Shown one piece after another: positions 36,655 through 46,755 of a stretch of DNA of 64,000 nt. Location: assembly GCF_011290385.1 (NCBI RefSeq), contig NZ_CP049785.1, positions 1-64,000 on the forward strand, written 5' to 3'. Under the pieces are notes generated by a model. That model worked only from the letters and a program-made list of their open reading frames with translations, ran no database searches and was not told the DNA's origin. The position numbers and the translations under genes were made by a program. Every line of letters starts with the position of its first letter. Positions within the stretch are counted from its first letter, which is position 1. The stretch comes from Blattabacterium sp. DPU (GTDB taxonomy: Bacteria; Bacteroidota; Bacteroidia; Flavobacteriales; Blattabacteriaceae).

Positions 36655-39333
36655 TCAAAGTTTATCATTATTTTTAAAATAATTTTTTAATCTTATTGTA
36701 TTTTTTAAAATTAAATTTAATCCATTTTTTCGATTTCCCATAGCTGTGGAAAAAGAAGAATTTCCCCAATATTTTCCATGTATATGAGTAGCCATTTCAC
36801 ATATTATTTTATGAGCATGAATATTCCTACTTTTAATAACAGAATCAGAAATAGATATAAAAACAATTACTTTTTCATCTTTTATAAATCCTACAATCAT
36901 AAATAAATTATGAATTTCATGTCTTAAATCTAAAACTATTTTTTTCATAATATTTATTTCTTCTTCTTGACAAGGATCAATTTCGCATATATATTTTACA
37001 GAAGATAATTGTATAGCTTTTAAAGAATACTCCTTTTTTAAAATTTTTATCTTTTGTAAATAAATTTTTGATATTTCTTGTTTTAATTTTTCATTATGAT
37101 TTTGTAAAAATAAAAAACTTTTTATAGGAGATTCTGGATTTTTCATTATTTTTTTTAAGGATTCATATTGATATCGAATAGATTTTAAATGTTGAATTGC
37201 TTGATTGGAAGTAATTGCCTTAATCCTACGTATTCCATGCGATACAGAAGATTCTGATAATATCTCAAAAACTTGAATTAATCCGGTATGTTTAACATGT
37301 GTTCCAATACATAATTCAGAAGATTCTCCAAAAGTCACAATTCGAACTTTTTGTTTGTATTTATTTTCAAATATTTCATTAAAATTAAAAAAACAAATAT
37401 TTTTTTTAGCCTCTTGTAGAGAATTAAATATTTTTTCTTCTAATAAAAGATCAGATAAAATTAGTTCTTGAACTAAATTTTCTATATGAAATAATTCTTG
37501 AGAAGTTATTTTTTTATAATGAGAAAAATCAAATCTTAAATAATTGTCTCCAACATAAGATCCTTTTTGTTGAATATGAATACCCAGAACTTTTTTTAAA
37601 GCAAAATGTAATAAATGAGTTGAGGTATGATTTTTTTCTATTTTTTTTCTTCTATTTTTATCAACTATAGCTTTAAAAGAAGAAAAAATATCTAAAGGTA
37701 ATTTTTGAACATAATGTATAATAATAGAATTTTCTTTTTTAGTGTCAAAAACATCAATTTTTTCCATTTTATTTCTTATAATACCCGTATCTCCTAATTG
37801 TCCCCCTCCTTCAGGATAAAAAGGCGTTTTAGAAAAAACTAATTCATAATAATGTATTTTTTTAAATTTATTTTCTACTTTTCTATATTTCAATATAAAA
37901 AAATTACATTCTGTAAAATTATATCCTATAAAATCCTCTTTTTCATACAAATTTTTATGCACTTCAATCCAATCTTTTTTTATAATTGAATTATTTTCTT
38001 TTTTGGATCTTTCCTGTTGTTCTAATAATTTTTTTTGAAATGATTCTTCATCAATGTACAAATTATTTTTTTCAACTAATATTTTAGATAATTTTATGGG
38101 AAATCCATAACTATCGTACAGTTGAAAAATTTTTTTTCCATCAATAATTTTTTCATTTTTTCCTTTATATTCGTGGATTATATGTTTAATTTTTTTACTT
38201 CCCTTTTCAATAACATTAAAAAATGAGAATTCTTCTTCTTTAAGAATATTCTGTATATGTTTTTTTTTCTTTTCCAATTCTGGATAAGAAGTATTCATTT
38301 CTTTCACTAAGGAATCTACAAATTGATAAATAAAAGGTTCTTTTTTATGTAAAAAACGAGTAGCAAAAATAACGGCTCTTCTGAGTACTTTTCTGATAAC
38401 ATAACCTGCTCCATGATTAGATGGTAATTGTCCATCTAAAATAGAAAAAACAATAGCTCTCAAATGATCTACTATTATTCTAATAGCCACATTTTGATGA
38501 AAATCATTTTGATTATAACCGTTACCTAAACAATTTTTTATATCTAGAATAATAGGATAAAAAATATCAGTTTCATAACTAGAAATTTTTTCTTGCAAAA
38601 CCATGCATAATCTTTCCAATCCCATTCCTGTATCTATATGCTTTGTAGGAAGCATTTTCAATGTTCTATCTGATTGTCGTATAAATTCTATAAAAACGAG
38701 ATTCCAAATCTCTATTACTTTAGGATGTTTTTTATTAATAAGATATTTACCAGGTAATATTTTTTTTTCTTTTTCATTCCGTAAATCTATATGAATTTCT
38801 GAACAAGGACCACAAGGCCCTGTTAATCCCATTTCCCAAAAGTTTTCTTTTTTTCCAAAAAATAAAATATTATTTTCACTAATTAAAGTTTTCCAACAAT
38901 TAAAAGTTTCCTTATCCATAGATAATTCATCTTTTTCATCACCCATAAAAACAGATACATAAATATTTTGATTGGAAATGTTATACTTTTCAATTAATAA
39001 TTCCCAAGCCCATTCTATTGTTTCTTTTCTTGAATAATCTCCAAAAGACCAATTTCCTAACATCTCAAACATAGTGTGATGATAATTATCATATCCTACA
39101 TTTTCTAAATCATTGTGTTTTCCTGTTATTCTAAGGCATTTTTGAATATTTGCTATTCTTGTATATTTTGGTTTTATATGTCCTAAAAAATAATCTTTAA
39201 AAGGATTCATTCCGGCATTAACAAAAAAAAGAGAGGGATCATTTTTTAAATAAATGGGAAAAGAAGGAATGATTTTATGTTTTTTTTTTTGAAAAAAACT
39301 GAGAAAAGTATCTTTTATCAATTTATATTTCAT
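36655..39333 (-). CDS. alaS: Alanyl-tRNA synthetase
   Basis: Class II synthetase for tRNA-Ala, 892 aa. The aminoacylation domain starts FLSFFQKKKHKIIPSFPI and includes FVNAGMNPFKDYFLG, then TMFEMLGNWSFGDY. The editing domain has the zinc/water-binding HTSTHLLHFALKKVLG and CIGTHVKHTG. A C-terminal coiled coil and DHHA1-like domain end with GKYWGNSSFSTAMG. Note an in-frame A11 run in FFQKKKH (near 39280-39291) that keeps the frame, unlike those in nadE, nth and dnaX. Confidence 0.98.
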   Translation of the reverse strand: MKYKLIKDTFLSFFQKKKHKIIPSFPIYLKNDPSLFFVNAGMNPFKDYFLGHIKPKYTRIANIQKCLRITGKHNDLENVGYDNYHHTMFEMLGNWSFGDYSRKETIEWAWELLIEKYNISNQNIYVSVFMGDEKDELSMDKETFNCWKTLISENNILFFGKKENFWEMGLTGPCGPCSEIHIDLRNEKEKKILPGKYLINKKHPKVIEIWNLVFIEFIRQSDRTLKMLPTKHIDTGMGLERLCMVLQEKISSYETDIFYPIILDIKNCLGNGYNQNDFHQNVAIRIIVDHLRAIVFSILDGQLPSNHGAGYVIRKVLRRAVIFATRFLHKKEPFIYQFVDSLVKEMNTSYPELEKKKKHIQNILKEEEFSFFNVIEKGSKKIKHIIHEYKGKNEKIIDGKKIFQLYDSYGFPIKLSKILVEKNNLYIDEESFQKKLLEQQERSKKENNSIIKKDWIEVHKNLYEKEDFIGYNFTECNFFILKYRKVENKFKKIHYYELVFSKTPFYPEGGGQLGDTGIIRNKMEKIDVFDTKKENSIIIHYVQKLPLDIFSSFKAIVDKNRRKKIEKNHTSTHLLHFALKKVLGIHIQQKGSYVGDNYLRFDFSHYKKITSQELFHIENLVQELILSDLLLEEKIFNSLQEAKKNICFFNFNEIFENKYKQKVRIVTFGESSELCIGTHVKHTGLIQVFEILSESSVSHGIRRIKAITSNQAIQHLKSIRYQYESLKKIMKNPESPIKSFLFLQNHNEKLKQEISKIYLQKIKILKKEYSLKAIQLSSVKYICEIDPCQEEEINIMKKIVLDLRHEIHNLFMIVGFIKDEKVIVFISISDSVIKSRNIHAHKIICEMATHIHGKYWGNSSFSTAMGNRKNGLNLILKNTIRLKNYFKNNDKL

Positions 39334-39343
39334 TATTATTTAT

Positions 39344-40144
39344 TTAGTTTGATGAACTATCCTTTTTATACTTATATTTGGGAGATTGTTCTATAGAATC
39401 CATAATTTTTTCCATGATATGATCTGTTGTATCTTTTTTTAGATCCAATTGAATTGGTTTTTTAAATTTCATTTTTTGTAAAACTCCTTTTTTTTTGATA
39501 CGGATTCCTTTTTTATCATAAGCTTTTTGAAATCCGTCAATTACTATGGGAACAACAATAGGATTATACTTTCTTATTACGTGAACTATTCCTCTTCGTC
39601 CAGGAGCAAAAGCTTGGGTTGTTCCTTGAGGAAAAGTAATTAACCATCCATCATTAATAGCTATCCCCATACGAGTAATATCAGATAAAACTGAAGGATT
39701 TATTTGTTCTTTTCCTTTCATCCAAGGTCTTTTTACAGTAATACCTCCCGAATAAGTAAATAATTTAGTTAAAATACCCTGATTCATAGTTTCTTTAGCT
39801 GCTACATAATATAAATTAACTTTAGGATTTAAAAGATAAATAGGATTTCTAATACTATTTACAAAACCATTTTTTACACTGTAAAATACGTGAAACATGG
39901 CAAAAACATCAGCAAAATATGTTTGATGATTGGATACAAAAAGAACTTTTTTATCAGGTAAATTTTTTACATATTCAGTTCCTTCCAAATGTAATTGATT
40001 GAATCCGTTATAACGATTATAAGAAATACATCCAAAAGTAAAAATTAAAAAACGTTTTATAAAATGCAAATTACCAAATGCATCCCTAAATAAAGTACTT
40101 TTTTTTTTTAAATGTTTTTTGAAAAAAAACGAATGAAAATTCAC
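39344..40144 (-). CDS. Lysophospholipid acyltransferase (PlsC family)
   Basis: 266-aa glycerolipid acyltransferase, probably 1-acyl-glycerol-3-phosphate acylation in phospholipid synthesis. Motif I reads VSNHQTYFADVFAMF: His and Asp are separated by five residues instead of the usual four (HX4D). The second motif is FPQGTTQAFAPGRRGIVHV, with Gln in place of the usual Glu in FPEGT. VPIVIDGFQKAY corresponds to motif IV. It is 10 bp upstream of alaS and follows ccsBA by 3 bp. Family membership is clear; the substrate is inferred. Confidence 0.85.
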   Translation of the reverse strand: MNFHSFFFKKHLKKKSTLFRDAFGNLHFIKRFLIFTFGCISYNRYNGFNQLHLEGTEYVKNLPDKKVLFVSNHQTYFADVFAMFHVFYSVKNGFVNSIRNPIYLLNPKVNLYYVAAKETMNQGILTKLFTYSGGITVKRPWMKGKEQINPSVLSDITRMGIAINDGWLITFPQGTTQAFAPGRRGIVHVIRKYNPIVVPIVIDGFQKAYDKKGIRIKKKGVLQKMKFKKPIQLDLKKDTTDHIMEKIMDSIEQSPKYKYKKDSSSN

Positions 40145-40147
40145 TGT

Positions 40148-43100
40148 TTATTTATATATTTTTGTTTTTTTGAATGAAAAATATGATAAAATAGTGATAA
40201 TCAATATAATTATCAAACTATAATATATCCAATCAGGAATAGAAACAGAATCTCCTTTTGCATAAGAATGTAATCCTGATAAATAGTAATTTACTCCAAA
40301 ATAAGTCATTAAAATAGAACTTACGGATAATACACTGGATAGATTAAAAATAAAAATGCTTCTTAAATATGGAATTAAACGAAGATGCAATACAAAAGCA
40401 TAAATCATTATACTAATCAAAGCCCAAGTTTCTTTAGGATCCCAACTCCAATAACGTCCCCAACTATTATTAGCCCAAACAGAACCTAAAACAGTTCCTA
40501 TAGTGAGTAAAAAAAGTCCTATGATCAAACATATTTCATTAATAATAGTTAATTTTTCAATATGGATATGAATTATTTTACTATAATTATGAAAACATAT
40601 TTTTAATATAAAAAAAAGTAATACTAAAAATCCTAAAAATCCTCCTGTTAAAAAAAAACCATAACTGGATGTTATTATCGCTACATGTATAATTAGCCAA
40701 TGAGATTTTAAAACAGGTACTAAATTAGTTATTTCTGGATCCATAGTATTTCCATGTGCTATCATTAGTAAAATGGATGCAATTAAAGTTGTGATTCCTG
40801 ATACAAATTGATTTTTATAAAATATTAAACCAATTCCAATTAACCCCCAACTTATGAAAATGGCAGATTCATATCCATTAGTCCATGGGGCATGTCCAGA
40901 AATATACCATCTAGAAATTAACCCTAAAAAATTTAGGATAAATAAAATAAATAAAAAGACAACAAATATTTTAGAAAAAAAATATGTGTTTTTTTTTTCT
41001 AAAAAAATTCTTAAAAAAGAATGAATAATAATTATTATTCCAAAAAAAGCATATAGAAAAGATAATATATAAAATATATTCAATTTATTATAAATAATTT
41101 CTACAGAAATTTTATTTTCTGAAGGTAAAATAGATTTTGCATATTTTAATTGATATGATCGTATTTTTTGAATTTCATTATCCGCAATACTCCAATTTTT
41201 TTCATTTTGGGATAATGATAAAGATTTAATATAATTATTGAACATGGATAAACCTAAAAGATTCAATTTATTTGAATCTAAAATCCAACTAGACCAAGTA
41301 TGATTAGGATCATGAGGAATAGGAAAAATCCGTATATATTTTCCTCTGAAAATTTCGTGTATTATTCCTACACGTTCACTTAGATTCAATACCGCTTTGT
41401 CATATTCATTTCTTTGAATAGGATTTTTATAAAAAGCTTGTTCATAATCTTCTTGTAAAAGAAATTTGAGTCTTGAAGTTTTTGAATCTATAAGATATAA
41501 ATCTATAAGAGAAACATAATATTGTTGATTTGCTTTTACTTTACTTAAAAATTTAGATCCTCCTTTTTTATCAACTTTTATAAAAGGAATTTTAGTCCAA
41601 AAAATATTATCTTGATGTATAGATAGAAACCATTGGTTTGCATCCAAATTTTCTATGTAATTTTTTTTGTATATTTTTTTAAGTAAGTCAATAGCAATTG
41701 TATTTATTGGTTTAATCCTCCCTTTAGGATCTTGTACTAATAAACGTCCAAAATTATCACTGTGTTTTTTAGGAATATGAATAGCTTCTAAGATATTTTC
41801 TAAAGGAATTTTTTGGGATTCATGTATTTTAGAAAATACCAAATTATTATGTACCCCGAAAAACAATATAAATAATATTAAATAATTTTTACGTGACAAA
41901 TATTTTAATTTCTCTTTCAGATAACTAAATCTAGTACCTTTACAAAAAAAAGTCAAAAACATCCCTATACTCATAAAAATATAACCTATATAAGAAAAGT
42001 ATGTTCCCAAATAATCATTATTTACAGAAAAAAAAGTTCCTTTTCCATCTGGATGGTATCCAGATTGAAAAAATCTAAATCCTTTATAATTTAAAACATT
42101 ATTCATGTAAACTAAATAATTTTTTCTATTATTTTTGTTTTTATCTATTAATGTTACATAACTCATGAAAGTAGACGGAAATCCGGAACCGGGATAATTT
42201 TCTACTTTGAATTTTTTCAATTTTATAAAAAAAGGAAGATTCCAAAAAATAGATCCATATCCAATGGATATTTTACAATCTTTAAAAAATAAAGAAGGAC
42301 TCATATTTGTTGTATTCTTTCCTCCTAAAAAAGTGACTAATTGAGATTCATTATTATAAAATATTTTTGCCGTAATAGCACTTAATTCATTATTTTTCTC
42401 ATGATCATGCTCATGATCATGGTCACATGATTGGATATATTTTAGTTTACCTCTGGTAACTCCTTCAGGAATAACCCATTGCATTATTTTATGATGTTTA
42501 TCTATTTCTATTTGATATAGATTCTTTATTTTCAATAAATTATCATTTTTTTTCAATAAAAAGCTGGTTTTTCTATTTATCATGTTTATGCTTTTCCCTG
42601 AAAAAGATGATCTTATATAAAGTTTATTTTTTTTTTCAAAAATTGAAATTCCAAAAGGAATTTTTTTGTTAAAAGAAAATAAAATACCATTTATACTTGT
42701 GATATCTCCATTTTTTATAAAATTATCTGTTCTTCCTTTTTGATTTGTTGAAACTATTTTTATAATTTTTTCTTTGGAATTATCTTTTGATAAAATCACT
42801 TTTGCACATGGTATATAATTTATGACTTTGACTATAAAATAATTTCCATGAAAAAAAAATTTTTTTTGATATGTTTTGTTAAAAGAAGAAAAAATATAAG
42901 GATTATAAAAAAACCTAGTGGAACCCCCTTTATTAATTTTTAACTTAATATAATTTTTTTTAGAAAGAATTTTTCCATTGATTTCTCCTTCTCTAATAGA
43001 CATTGTCCCTTCAAAACCATAATATCGAGAAAAAATTCCCCCAATAAAAATTAATACAAATGATAGATGAAAAATGAATAAAGGTAATTTATTGTAATTC

Positions 43101-43309
43101 CATAACTTATATTTCCATATATTTCCTATTAAATTTATTATGATAAATAACATAATAATTTCAAACCAAGTGGATTCATAAATAAATATTTTTGCTACAT
43201 CTGTAGAATATTTATTTTCTACAAAAGTAGCTATAGCCATAGATATGGCTAATAATAAAAATAAAAAAGAAGTAATTTTTGTGGAAAAAAAAATTTTTTT
43301 TATTTGCAT
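40148..43309 (-). CDS. ccsBA: Fused CcsBA (ResB-CcsA) cytochrome c haem-export/ligation protein
   Basis: System II cytochrome c maturation protein, 1053 aa, which exports haem and attaches it to apocytochromes such as ActA and ActE. The N-terminal ResB/CcsB part has transmembrane helices near residues 10-90 and a large periplasmic region; a further helix sits near 445. The C-terminal CcsA part has HAPWTNGYESAIFISWG, HVAIITSSYGFFL and the tryptophan-rich haem-handling motif WGRYWSWDPKETWALIS. An odd Asp/His repeat, CDHDHEHDHEK, lies at about residues 295-305 in the periplasmic domain. The start lies inside the first copy of the 202-bp duplication. Confidence 0.95.
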   Translation of the reverse strand: MQIKKIFFSTKITSFLFLLLAISMAIATFVENKYSTDVAKIFIYESTWFEIIMLFIIINLIGNIWKYKLWNYNKLPLFIFHLSFVLIFIGGIFSRYYGFEGTMSIREGEINGKILSKKNYIKLKINKGGSTRFFYNPYIFSSFNKTYQKKFFFHGNYFIVKVINYIPCAKVILSKDNSKEKIIKIVSTNQKGRTDNFIKNGDITSINGILFSFNKKIPFGISIFEKKNKLYIRSSFSGKSINMINRKTSFLLKKNDNLLKIKNLYQIEIDKHHKIMQWVIPEGVTRGKLKYIQSCDHDHEHDHEKNNELSAITAKIFYNNESQLVTFLGGKNTTNMSPSLFFKDCKISIGYGSIFWNLPFFIKLKKFKVENYPGSGFPSTFMSYVTLIDKNKNNRKNYLVYMNNVLNYKGFRFFQSGYHPDGKGTFFSVNNDYLGTYFSYIGYIFMSIGMFLTFFCKGTRFSYLKEKLKYLSRKNYLILFILFFGVHNNLVFSKIHESQKIPLENILEAIHIPKKHSDNFGRLLVQDPKGRIKPINTIAIDLLKKIYKKNYIENLDANQWFLSIHQDNIFWTKIPFIKVDKKGGSKFLSKVKANQQYYVSLIDLYLIDSKTSRLKFLLQEDYEQAFYKNPIQRNEYDKAVLNLSERVGIIHEIFRGKYIRIFPIPHDPNHTWSSWILDSNKLNLLGLSMFNNYIKSLSLSQNEKNWSIADNEIQKIRSYQLKYAKSILPSENKISVEIIYNKLNIFYILSFLYAFFGIIIIIHSFLRIFLEKKNTYFFSKIFVVFLFILFILNFLGLISRWYISGHAPWTNGYESAIFISWGLIGIGLIFYKNQFVSGITTLIASILLMIAHGNTMDPEITNLVPVLKSHWLIIHVAIITSSYGFFLTGGFLGFLVLLFFILKICFHNYSKIIHIHIEKLTIINEICLIIGLFLLTIGTVLGSVWANNSWGRYWSWDPKETWALISIMIYAFVLHLRLIPYLRSIFIFNLSSVLSVSSILMTYFGVNYYLSGLHSYAKGDSVSIPDWIYYSLIIILIITILSYFSFKKTKIYK

Positions 43310-43699
43310 TTACTTATTTGTATTTTTTGCTATTCATGTATAATTAATTTATCATAAGCCAGACATACATATTTAGGTAAAAGCTTTTCAATTTCTTCAT
43401 GAAATCCAAATGTATGACTAATATGTGTTAAATAAGTTTTTTGGGGTTTTATTTTTTGTATGATATTCAAAGTTTCAGAAAGCATGAAAAAAAAATTTTT
43501 TTTATTTGCATTTACTTATTTGTATTTTTTGCTATTCATGTATAATTAATTTATCATAAGCCAGACATACATATTTAGGTAAAAGCTTTTCAATTTCTTC
43601 ATGAAATCCAAATGTATGACTAATATGTGTTAAATAAGTTTTTTGGGGTTTTATTTTTTGTATGATATTCAAAGTTTCAGAAAGCATGAAAAAAAAATT
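43285..43699. repeat. Perfect 202-bp tandem duplication between ccsBA and the MBL hydrolase
   Basis: Bases 43285-43486 and 43487-43688 are identical by eye over all 202 positions. A third A9TT begins at 43689, so the units are joined at A9-T tracts. Each unit contains the first 25 bp of ccsBA, the ccsBA/MBL spacer and the last 156 bp of the MBL gene. ccsBA uses the first copy for its start and the MBL gene uses the second copy for its end, so both genes stay intact. It is either a very recent slippage/recombination event or an unresolved assembly overlap. Confidence 0.9.
43330..43485 (-). pseudogene. Duplicated C-terminal fragment of the MBL-fold hydrolase
   Basis: The first copy of the 202-bp repeat contains the last 51 codons of the neighbouring MBL gene, starting at an internal ATG ([12 protein letters not shown] ...) and ending with the same stop (DKLIIHE). 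It has no metal motif and no upstream gene body, so it is a non-functional duplicate. The second copy of the repeat likewise holds a ccsBA start fragment that runs into a stop after 14 codons. Confidence 0.8.
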
Positions 43700-44302
43700 A
43701 TTTTCTGATACTTTTCTCAGTATGTTTAATACTAAAATGGATACTCCTTTTAATTGTTGTATTGTTCTACTAGGAATACTGCTAGCATCCGTAATATATG
43801 CAAAGTTTTCTATACGAAACCCTAAAATAGGAAGAGGGCCATGCCATATGGATAAAGGAAAAATTTTGAAATTTTCTACTAAAAAAAATTTAGCATTTTC
43901 GTCTAATTCATGTACAGAAAAACTTGAAATATTTGATTTTTTATTTTCAGAAAAAATATAAAAAAATCTTTTTTTTATATTTTTTATAACTCTGTGTAAT
44001 CCATAAATAGGAATAGGTTGATTCATATTAAAATTAATTGGTCTTATATCATCTAATCCTCCTATATGGTCTTGATGTTCATGCGTCATAAAAATAGCAT
44101 TCAATTTTTCATTATGACTTCTTAGCATTTGATAACGAAAATCCGGGCCACAATCTATCAAAAATTTTTTTTGATTTTTTTCAATTAAAATAGAACTTCT
44201 AAGTCTTTTGTCTTTAGAATTTTTCGATAAACATACCGGATGTTTAGATCCAATGATAGGAATTCCTTGAGAAGTTCCAGTTCCCAAAAAAGTAATTTTC
44301 AT
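43532..44302 (-). CDS. MBL-fold metallohydrolase (PhnP-like)
   Basis: 256-aa metallo-beta-lactamase-fold hydrolase. It has the [14 protein letters not shown] start, a DCGPDFR loop and the HxHxDH zinc motif in [11 protein letters not shown]. The downstream ligand His in [12 protein letters not shown], Asp in YITDASSIP and His in THISHTFG are also present. The start [13 protein letters not shown] and the CxxC-less N-terminus resemble the PhnP/cyclic phosphodiesterase-like branch common in Bacteroidota; the true substrate is not known. The ATG overlaps the recA TGA (ATGA), so it is translationally coupled to recA. Confidence 0.88.
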   Translation of the reverse strand: MKITFLGTGTSQGIPIIGSKHPVCLSKNSKDKRLRSSILIEKNQKKFLIDCGPDFRYQMLRSHNEKLNAIFMTHEHQDHIGGLDDIRPINFNMNQPIPIYGLHRVIKNIKKRFFYIFSENKKSNISSFSVHELDENAKFFLVENFKIFPLSIWHGPLPILGFRIENFAYITDASSIPSRTIQQLKGVSILVLNILRKVSENNFFFMLSETLNIIQKIKPQKTYLTHISHTFGFHEEIEKLLPKYVCLAYDKLIIHE

Positions 44303-45285
44303 ATATTCTTGTATATATTTTTTTGTATTTCATTTATAATATTTTCTTTATTTTTTAGAAATTCTTTTACAGAATCTCTTCCCTGGCCTAATTTAATATC
44401 TCTATAGCTAAACCAAGACGCATTCTTTTTAATAATTCCTAAATCAACACCTATATCCAAAATTTCCCCAATCTTTGAAATACCTTCTCCATACATGAGA
44501 TCAAATTCAGCGATTCTAAAAGGAGAAGATAATTTATTTTTTACTACTTTTACTTTTGTTCTATTTCCTAATATTTTTTCCCCGTTTTTTATTTGATTTC
44601 CTTTTCGAATATCTAATCGTATTGAGGAATAAAACTTTAAAGCATTTCCTCCTGTTGTCACTTCTGGATTCCCATAAACTCCTATTTTTTCTCTTAATTG
44701 ATTAATAAATATTAGTATACTTTTAGATTTACCTATACTAGAAGTTAGCTTTCTCAAAGCTTGAGACATTAATCTTGCTTGTAATCCGATTTTAGAATCC
44801 CCCATCTCTCCTTCTATTTCACTTTTAGGGGTTAAAGCAGCTACAGAATCAACAACTATTATATCAATAATTCCAGATCTAATTAAATTATCTACTATTT
44901 CAAGAGCTTGTTCTCCATTATCCGGTTGAGATATTATTAACTCTTTTATATTAACTCCTATCTTCTTAGCATAAATACGATCAAAAGCATGTTCTGCATC
45001 AATAAAACTAGCAAAACCTCCTAATTTCTGAGATTGATTTATGGCATGTAAAGCCAAAGTCGTCTTTCCAGAAGATTCGGGGCCAAATATTTCAATAATC
45101 CGACCTTTTGGAAACCCTTTAATTCCTAAAGCAATATCTAAACTTAAAGATCCAGAAGATAGAATTTCTAAATTCTCTATATGAGAATCTCCCATTTGCA
45201 TAACAGTTCCTTTTCCATATATTTTATCCATTTTTTCCAAAACAAGTTGTAAGGATTTTTTTTTTTGTTCAATCTTTTCGTTCAT
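44299..45285 (-). CDS. recA: Recombinase A
   Basis: Homologous recombination ATPase, 328 aa. Walker [24 protein letters not shown], Walker [11 protein letters not shown], and the L2 loop region [26 protein letters not shown] are all intact. Slightly shorter than E. coli RecA because the acidic C-terminal tail is missing, which is common. An in-frame A11 run sits near the N-terminus (EQKKKS, about 45256-45266) without breaking the frame. It has 36 bp of spacer after the MltD-like gene and is coupled to the MBL gene. Confidence 0.98.
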   Translation of the reverse strand: MNEKIEQKKKSLQLVLEKMDKIYGKGTVMQMGDSHIENLEILSSGSLSLDIALGIKGFPKGRIIEIFGPESSGKTTLALHAINQSQKLGGFASFIDAEHAFDRIYAKKIGVNIKELIISQPDNGEQALEIVDNLIRSGIIDIIVVDSVAALTPKSEIEGEMGDSKIGLQARLMSQALRKLTSSIGKSKSILIFINQLREKIGVYGNPEVTTGGNALKFYSSIRLDIRKGNQIKNGEKILGNRTKVKVVKNKLSSPFRIAEFDLMYGEGISKIGEILDIGVDLGIIKKNASWFSYRDIKLGQGRDSVKEFLKNKENIINEIQKNIYKNI

Positions 45286-45321
45286 AATTTTGAAAATAAA
45301 TTTTACCCAATTTAATTTTAC

Positions 45322-46452
45322 TCATAATACACGATCTGTAAAATTAATTTCTATATTTTTTAAAAAAAATCCCTCTTTATTTTTGAATAAAAAAATCTTA
45401 TTTTTTGGAATTCTTAATTTATTACCTGGAGGAATAAGGTCTACAAGATATTTTGGATTGAGAAAAATCAAATCTTGATAAGCAATATTTGCTTTGTGAG
45501 CAAAAAATTTCAATGAAATTTTTTCTTTTATAGGAATTAATATAGTTTCTTTATATTTATATTTGTAAGGATAGGGATAATGTATAGAAATATTATGTTC
45601 TTTATAATAATTCATTACATAATTGATGGCAATAAATTTTGGAATATAATTTTGAGTTTCTTTCGGAAAAAATTCCCATAATTTCCAAAAATCTTTTTTA
45701 TTTTTATGACGTTGTAGTATTTTGTCTACTGTACCAGGTCCTGCATTATAAGCAGCTAAAACTAGTTCCCAATTTCCTATTTTTTTATATAAAAATTTTA
45801 AATATCGGCAAGCTGCTTCTGTAGATCTAATAGGATCATTTCTTTCATCATAAATATTATTAATATTAAGATTATATATTTTTCCAGTTTCAGGCATAAA
45901 TTGCCAAATACCTTGAGCTCCTGCTTTAGAAGTAATAACCGGATTTAAATTCGATTCTATGATCGCTAAATATTTTAATTCTTTTGGAAGACGATAATTA
46001 TCAAGTTTTTCCTCAAACATAGGAAAATAAAAATTTGATAATGAAATGATTTTTCCTATATATTTTCCCATACGAAGATAACTCTCTACAGAAGCATGTA
46101 CAATACTGTTATATTTTAGTATTTTAATTTGAGATTTTTGATTCAAAAAATTCAGTCTTAGTTTTAATTCTTCAGGATTGATATTAATAATAATATTTTT
46201 TTTATTATTATGATTATGAGTATGAGACAATTTTTTTCCAGATCCAGATAAAGATTTCTTCTTTCCTCCTAACATTTTTTTCCATAATTTTTCTATATAT
46301 ATATTATTTAAATCCAATTTTGGATTACAAATGTTTTTATGAAAGTTTATTATATTTTTTTGTTCTAAAAATGGTTTTGATACAGATTGAATAATCAAAC
46401 TTTTTAATATGAACATAAAAAACATAATATTTCTTACCGTTGTCGTTCCCAT
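45322..46452 (-). CDS. mltD: Membrane-bound lytic murein transglycosylase (MltD-like, SLT + LysM)
   Basis: 376-aa peptidoglycan-cleaving enzyme. An N-terminal signal helix (NIMFFMFILKSLIIQS) is followed by a basic low-complexity stretch rich in Lys, Ser and His. The SLT domain has the catalytic Glu in AIIESNLNPV, then SKAGAQGIWQFMPETG, and LAAYNAGPGTVDKIL. A C-terminal LysM-like segment (FFAHKANIAYQDLIFLNPKY ... PPGNKLRIPKN) binds glycan. It indicates a retained murein sacculus. Start could be M1 or M9; M1 keeps positive charge before the signal helix. Confidence 0.9.
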   Translation of the reverse strand: MGTTTVRNIMFFMFILKSLIIQSVSKPFLEQKNIINFHKNICNPKLDLNNIYIEKLWKKMLGGKKKSLSGSGKKLSHTHNHNNKKNIIININPEELKLRLNFLNQKSQIKILKYNSIVHASVESYLRMGKYIGKIISLSNFYFPMFEEKLDNYRLPKELKYLAIIESNLNPVITSKAGAQGIWQFMPETGKIYNLNINNIYDERNDPIRSTEAACRYLKFLYKKIGNWELVLAAYNAGPGTVDKILQRHKNKKDFWKLWEFFPKETQNYIPKFIAINYVMNYYKEHNISIHYPYPYKYKYKETILIPIKEKISLKFFAHKANIAYQDLIFLNPKYLVDLIPPGNKLRIPKNKIFLFKNKEGFFLKNIEINFTDRVL

Positions 46453-46519
46453 TATTTATTAGTTAATTTTAGAAAAAAAAAGGACTAATAAAAACAAACG
46501 TAAAATGAAATGAAAATTT

Positions 46520-46714
46520 TTATTCTTTTTCAGATTCTGAATCTTTTTCTTCAGAAGCTTTTTTAAATTCCTTTAATCCAGTACCCAATCCCCTCATTAA
46601 TTCTGGAATTTTTTTACCTCCAAATAATAAAAGAGCAAGAATAACAATGACCACGATTTCTGTAGTGCCAAAAGTACCAAGTGGTATATAAATATAAATA
46701 AAATCCATATACAT
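46520..46714 (-). CDS. tatA: Sec-independent translocase subunit TatA
   Basis: 64-aa TatA/E-type pore component for folded-protein export. A short N-terminal membrane helix ([16 protein letters not shown]) leads to [20 protein letters not shown], the amphipathic helix with the family FG-x-K-KxPEL pattern, and a charged tail. In this window the only obvious twin-arginine substrate is ActB. TatC is not present here. It precedes the mltD-like gene on the same strand. Confidence 0.93.
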   Translation of the reverse strand: MYMDFIYIYIPLGTFGTTEIVVIVILALLLFGGKKIPELMRGLGTGLKEFKKASEEKDSESEKE

Positions 46715-46755
46715 GGAATTTTTATCAAATATAAAAAAAATTATGAATTTTTCAT

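Noticed and set aside
43285-43699. Insertion-sequence or attachment-site origin for the 202-bp repeat
   Set aside because: No terminal inverted repeats, transposase or integrase; the repeated unit is plain ccsBA/MBL gene-end sequence joined at A/T tracts.
45256-45266. A11 run near the recA start as another frame break
   Set aside because: The recA frame stays open through it (EQKKKS) and the protein is intact; likewise the A11 run in alaS.
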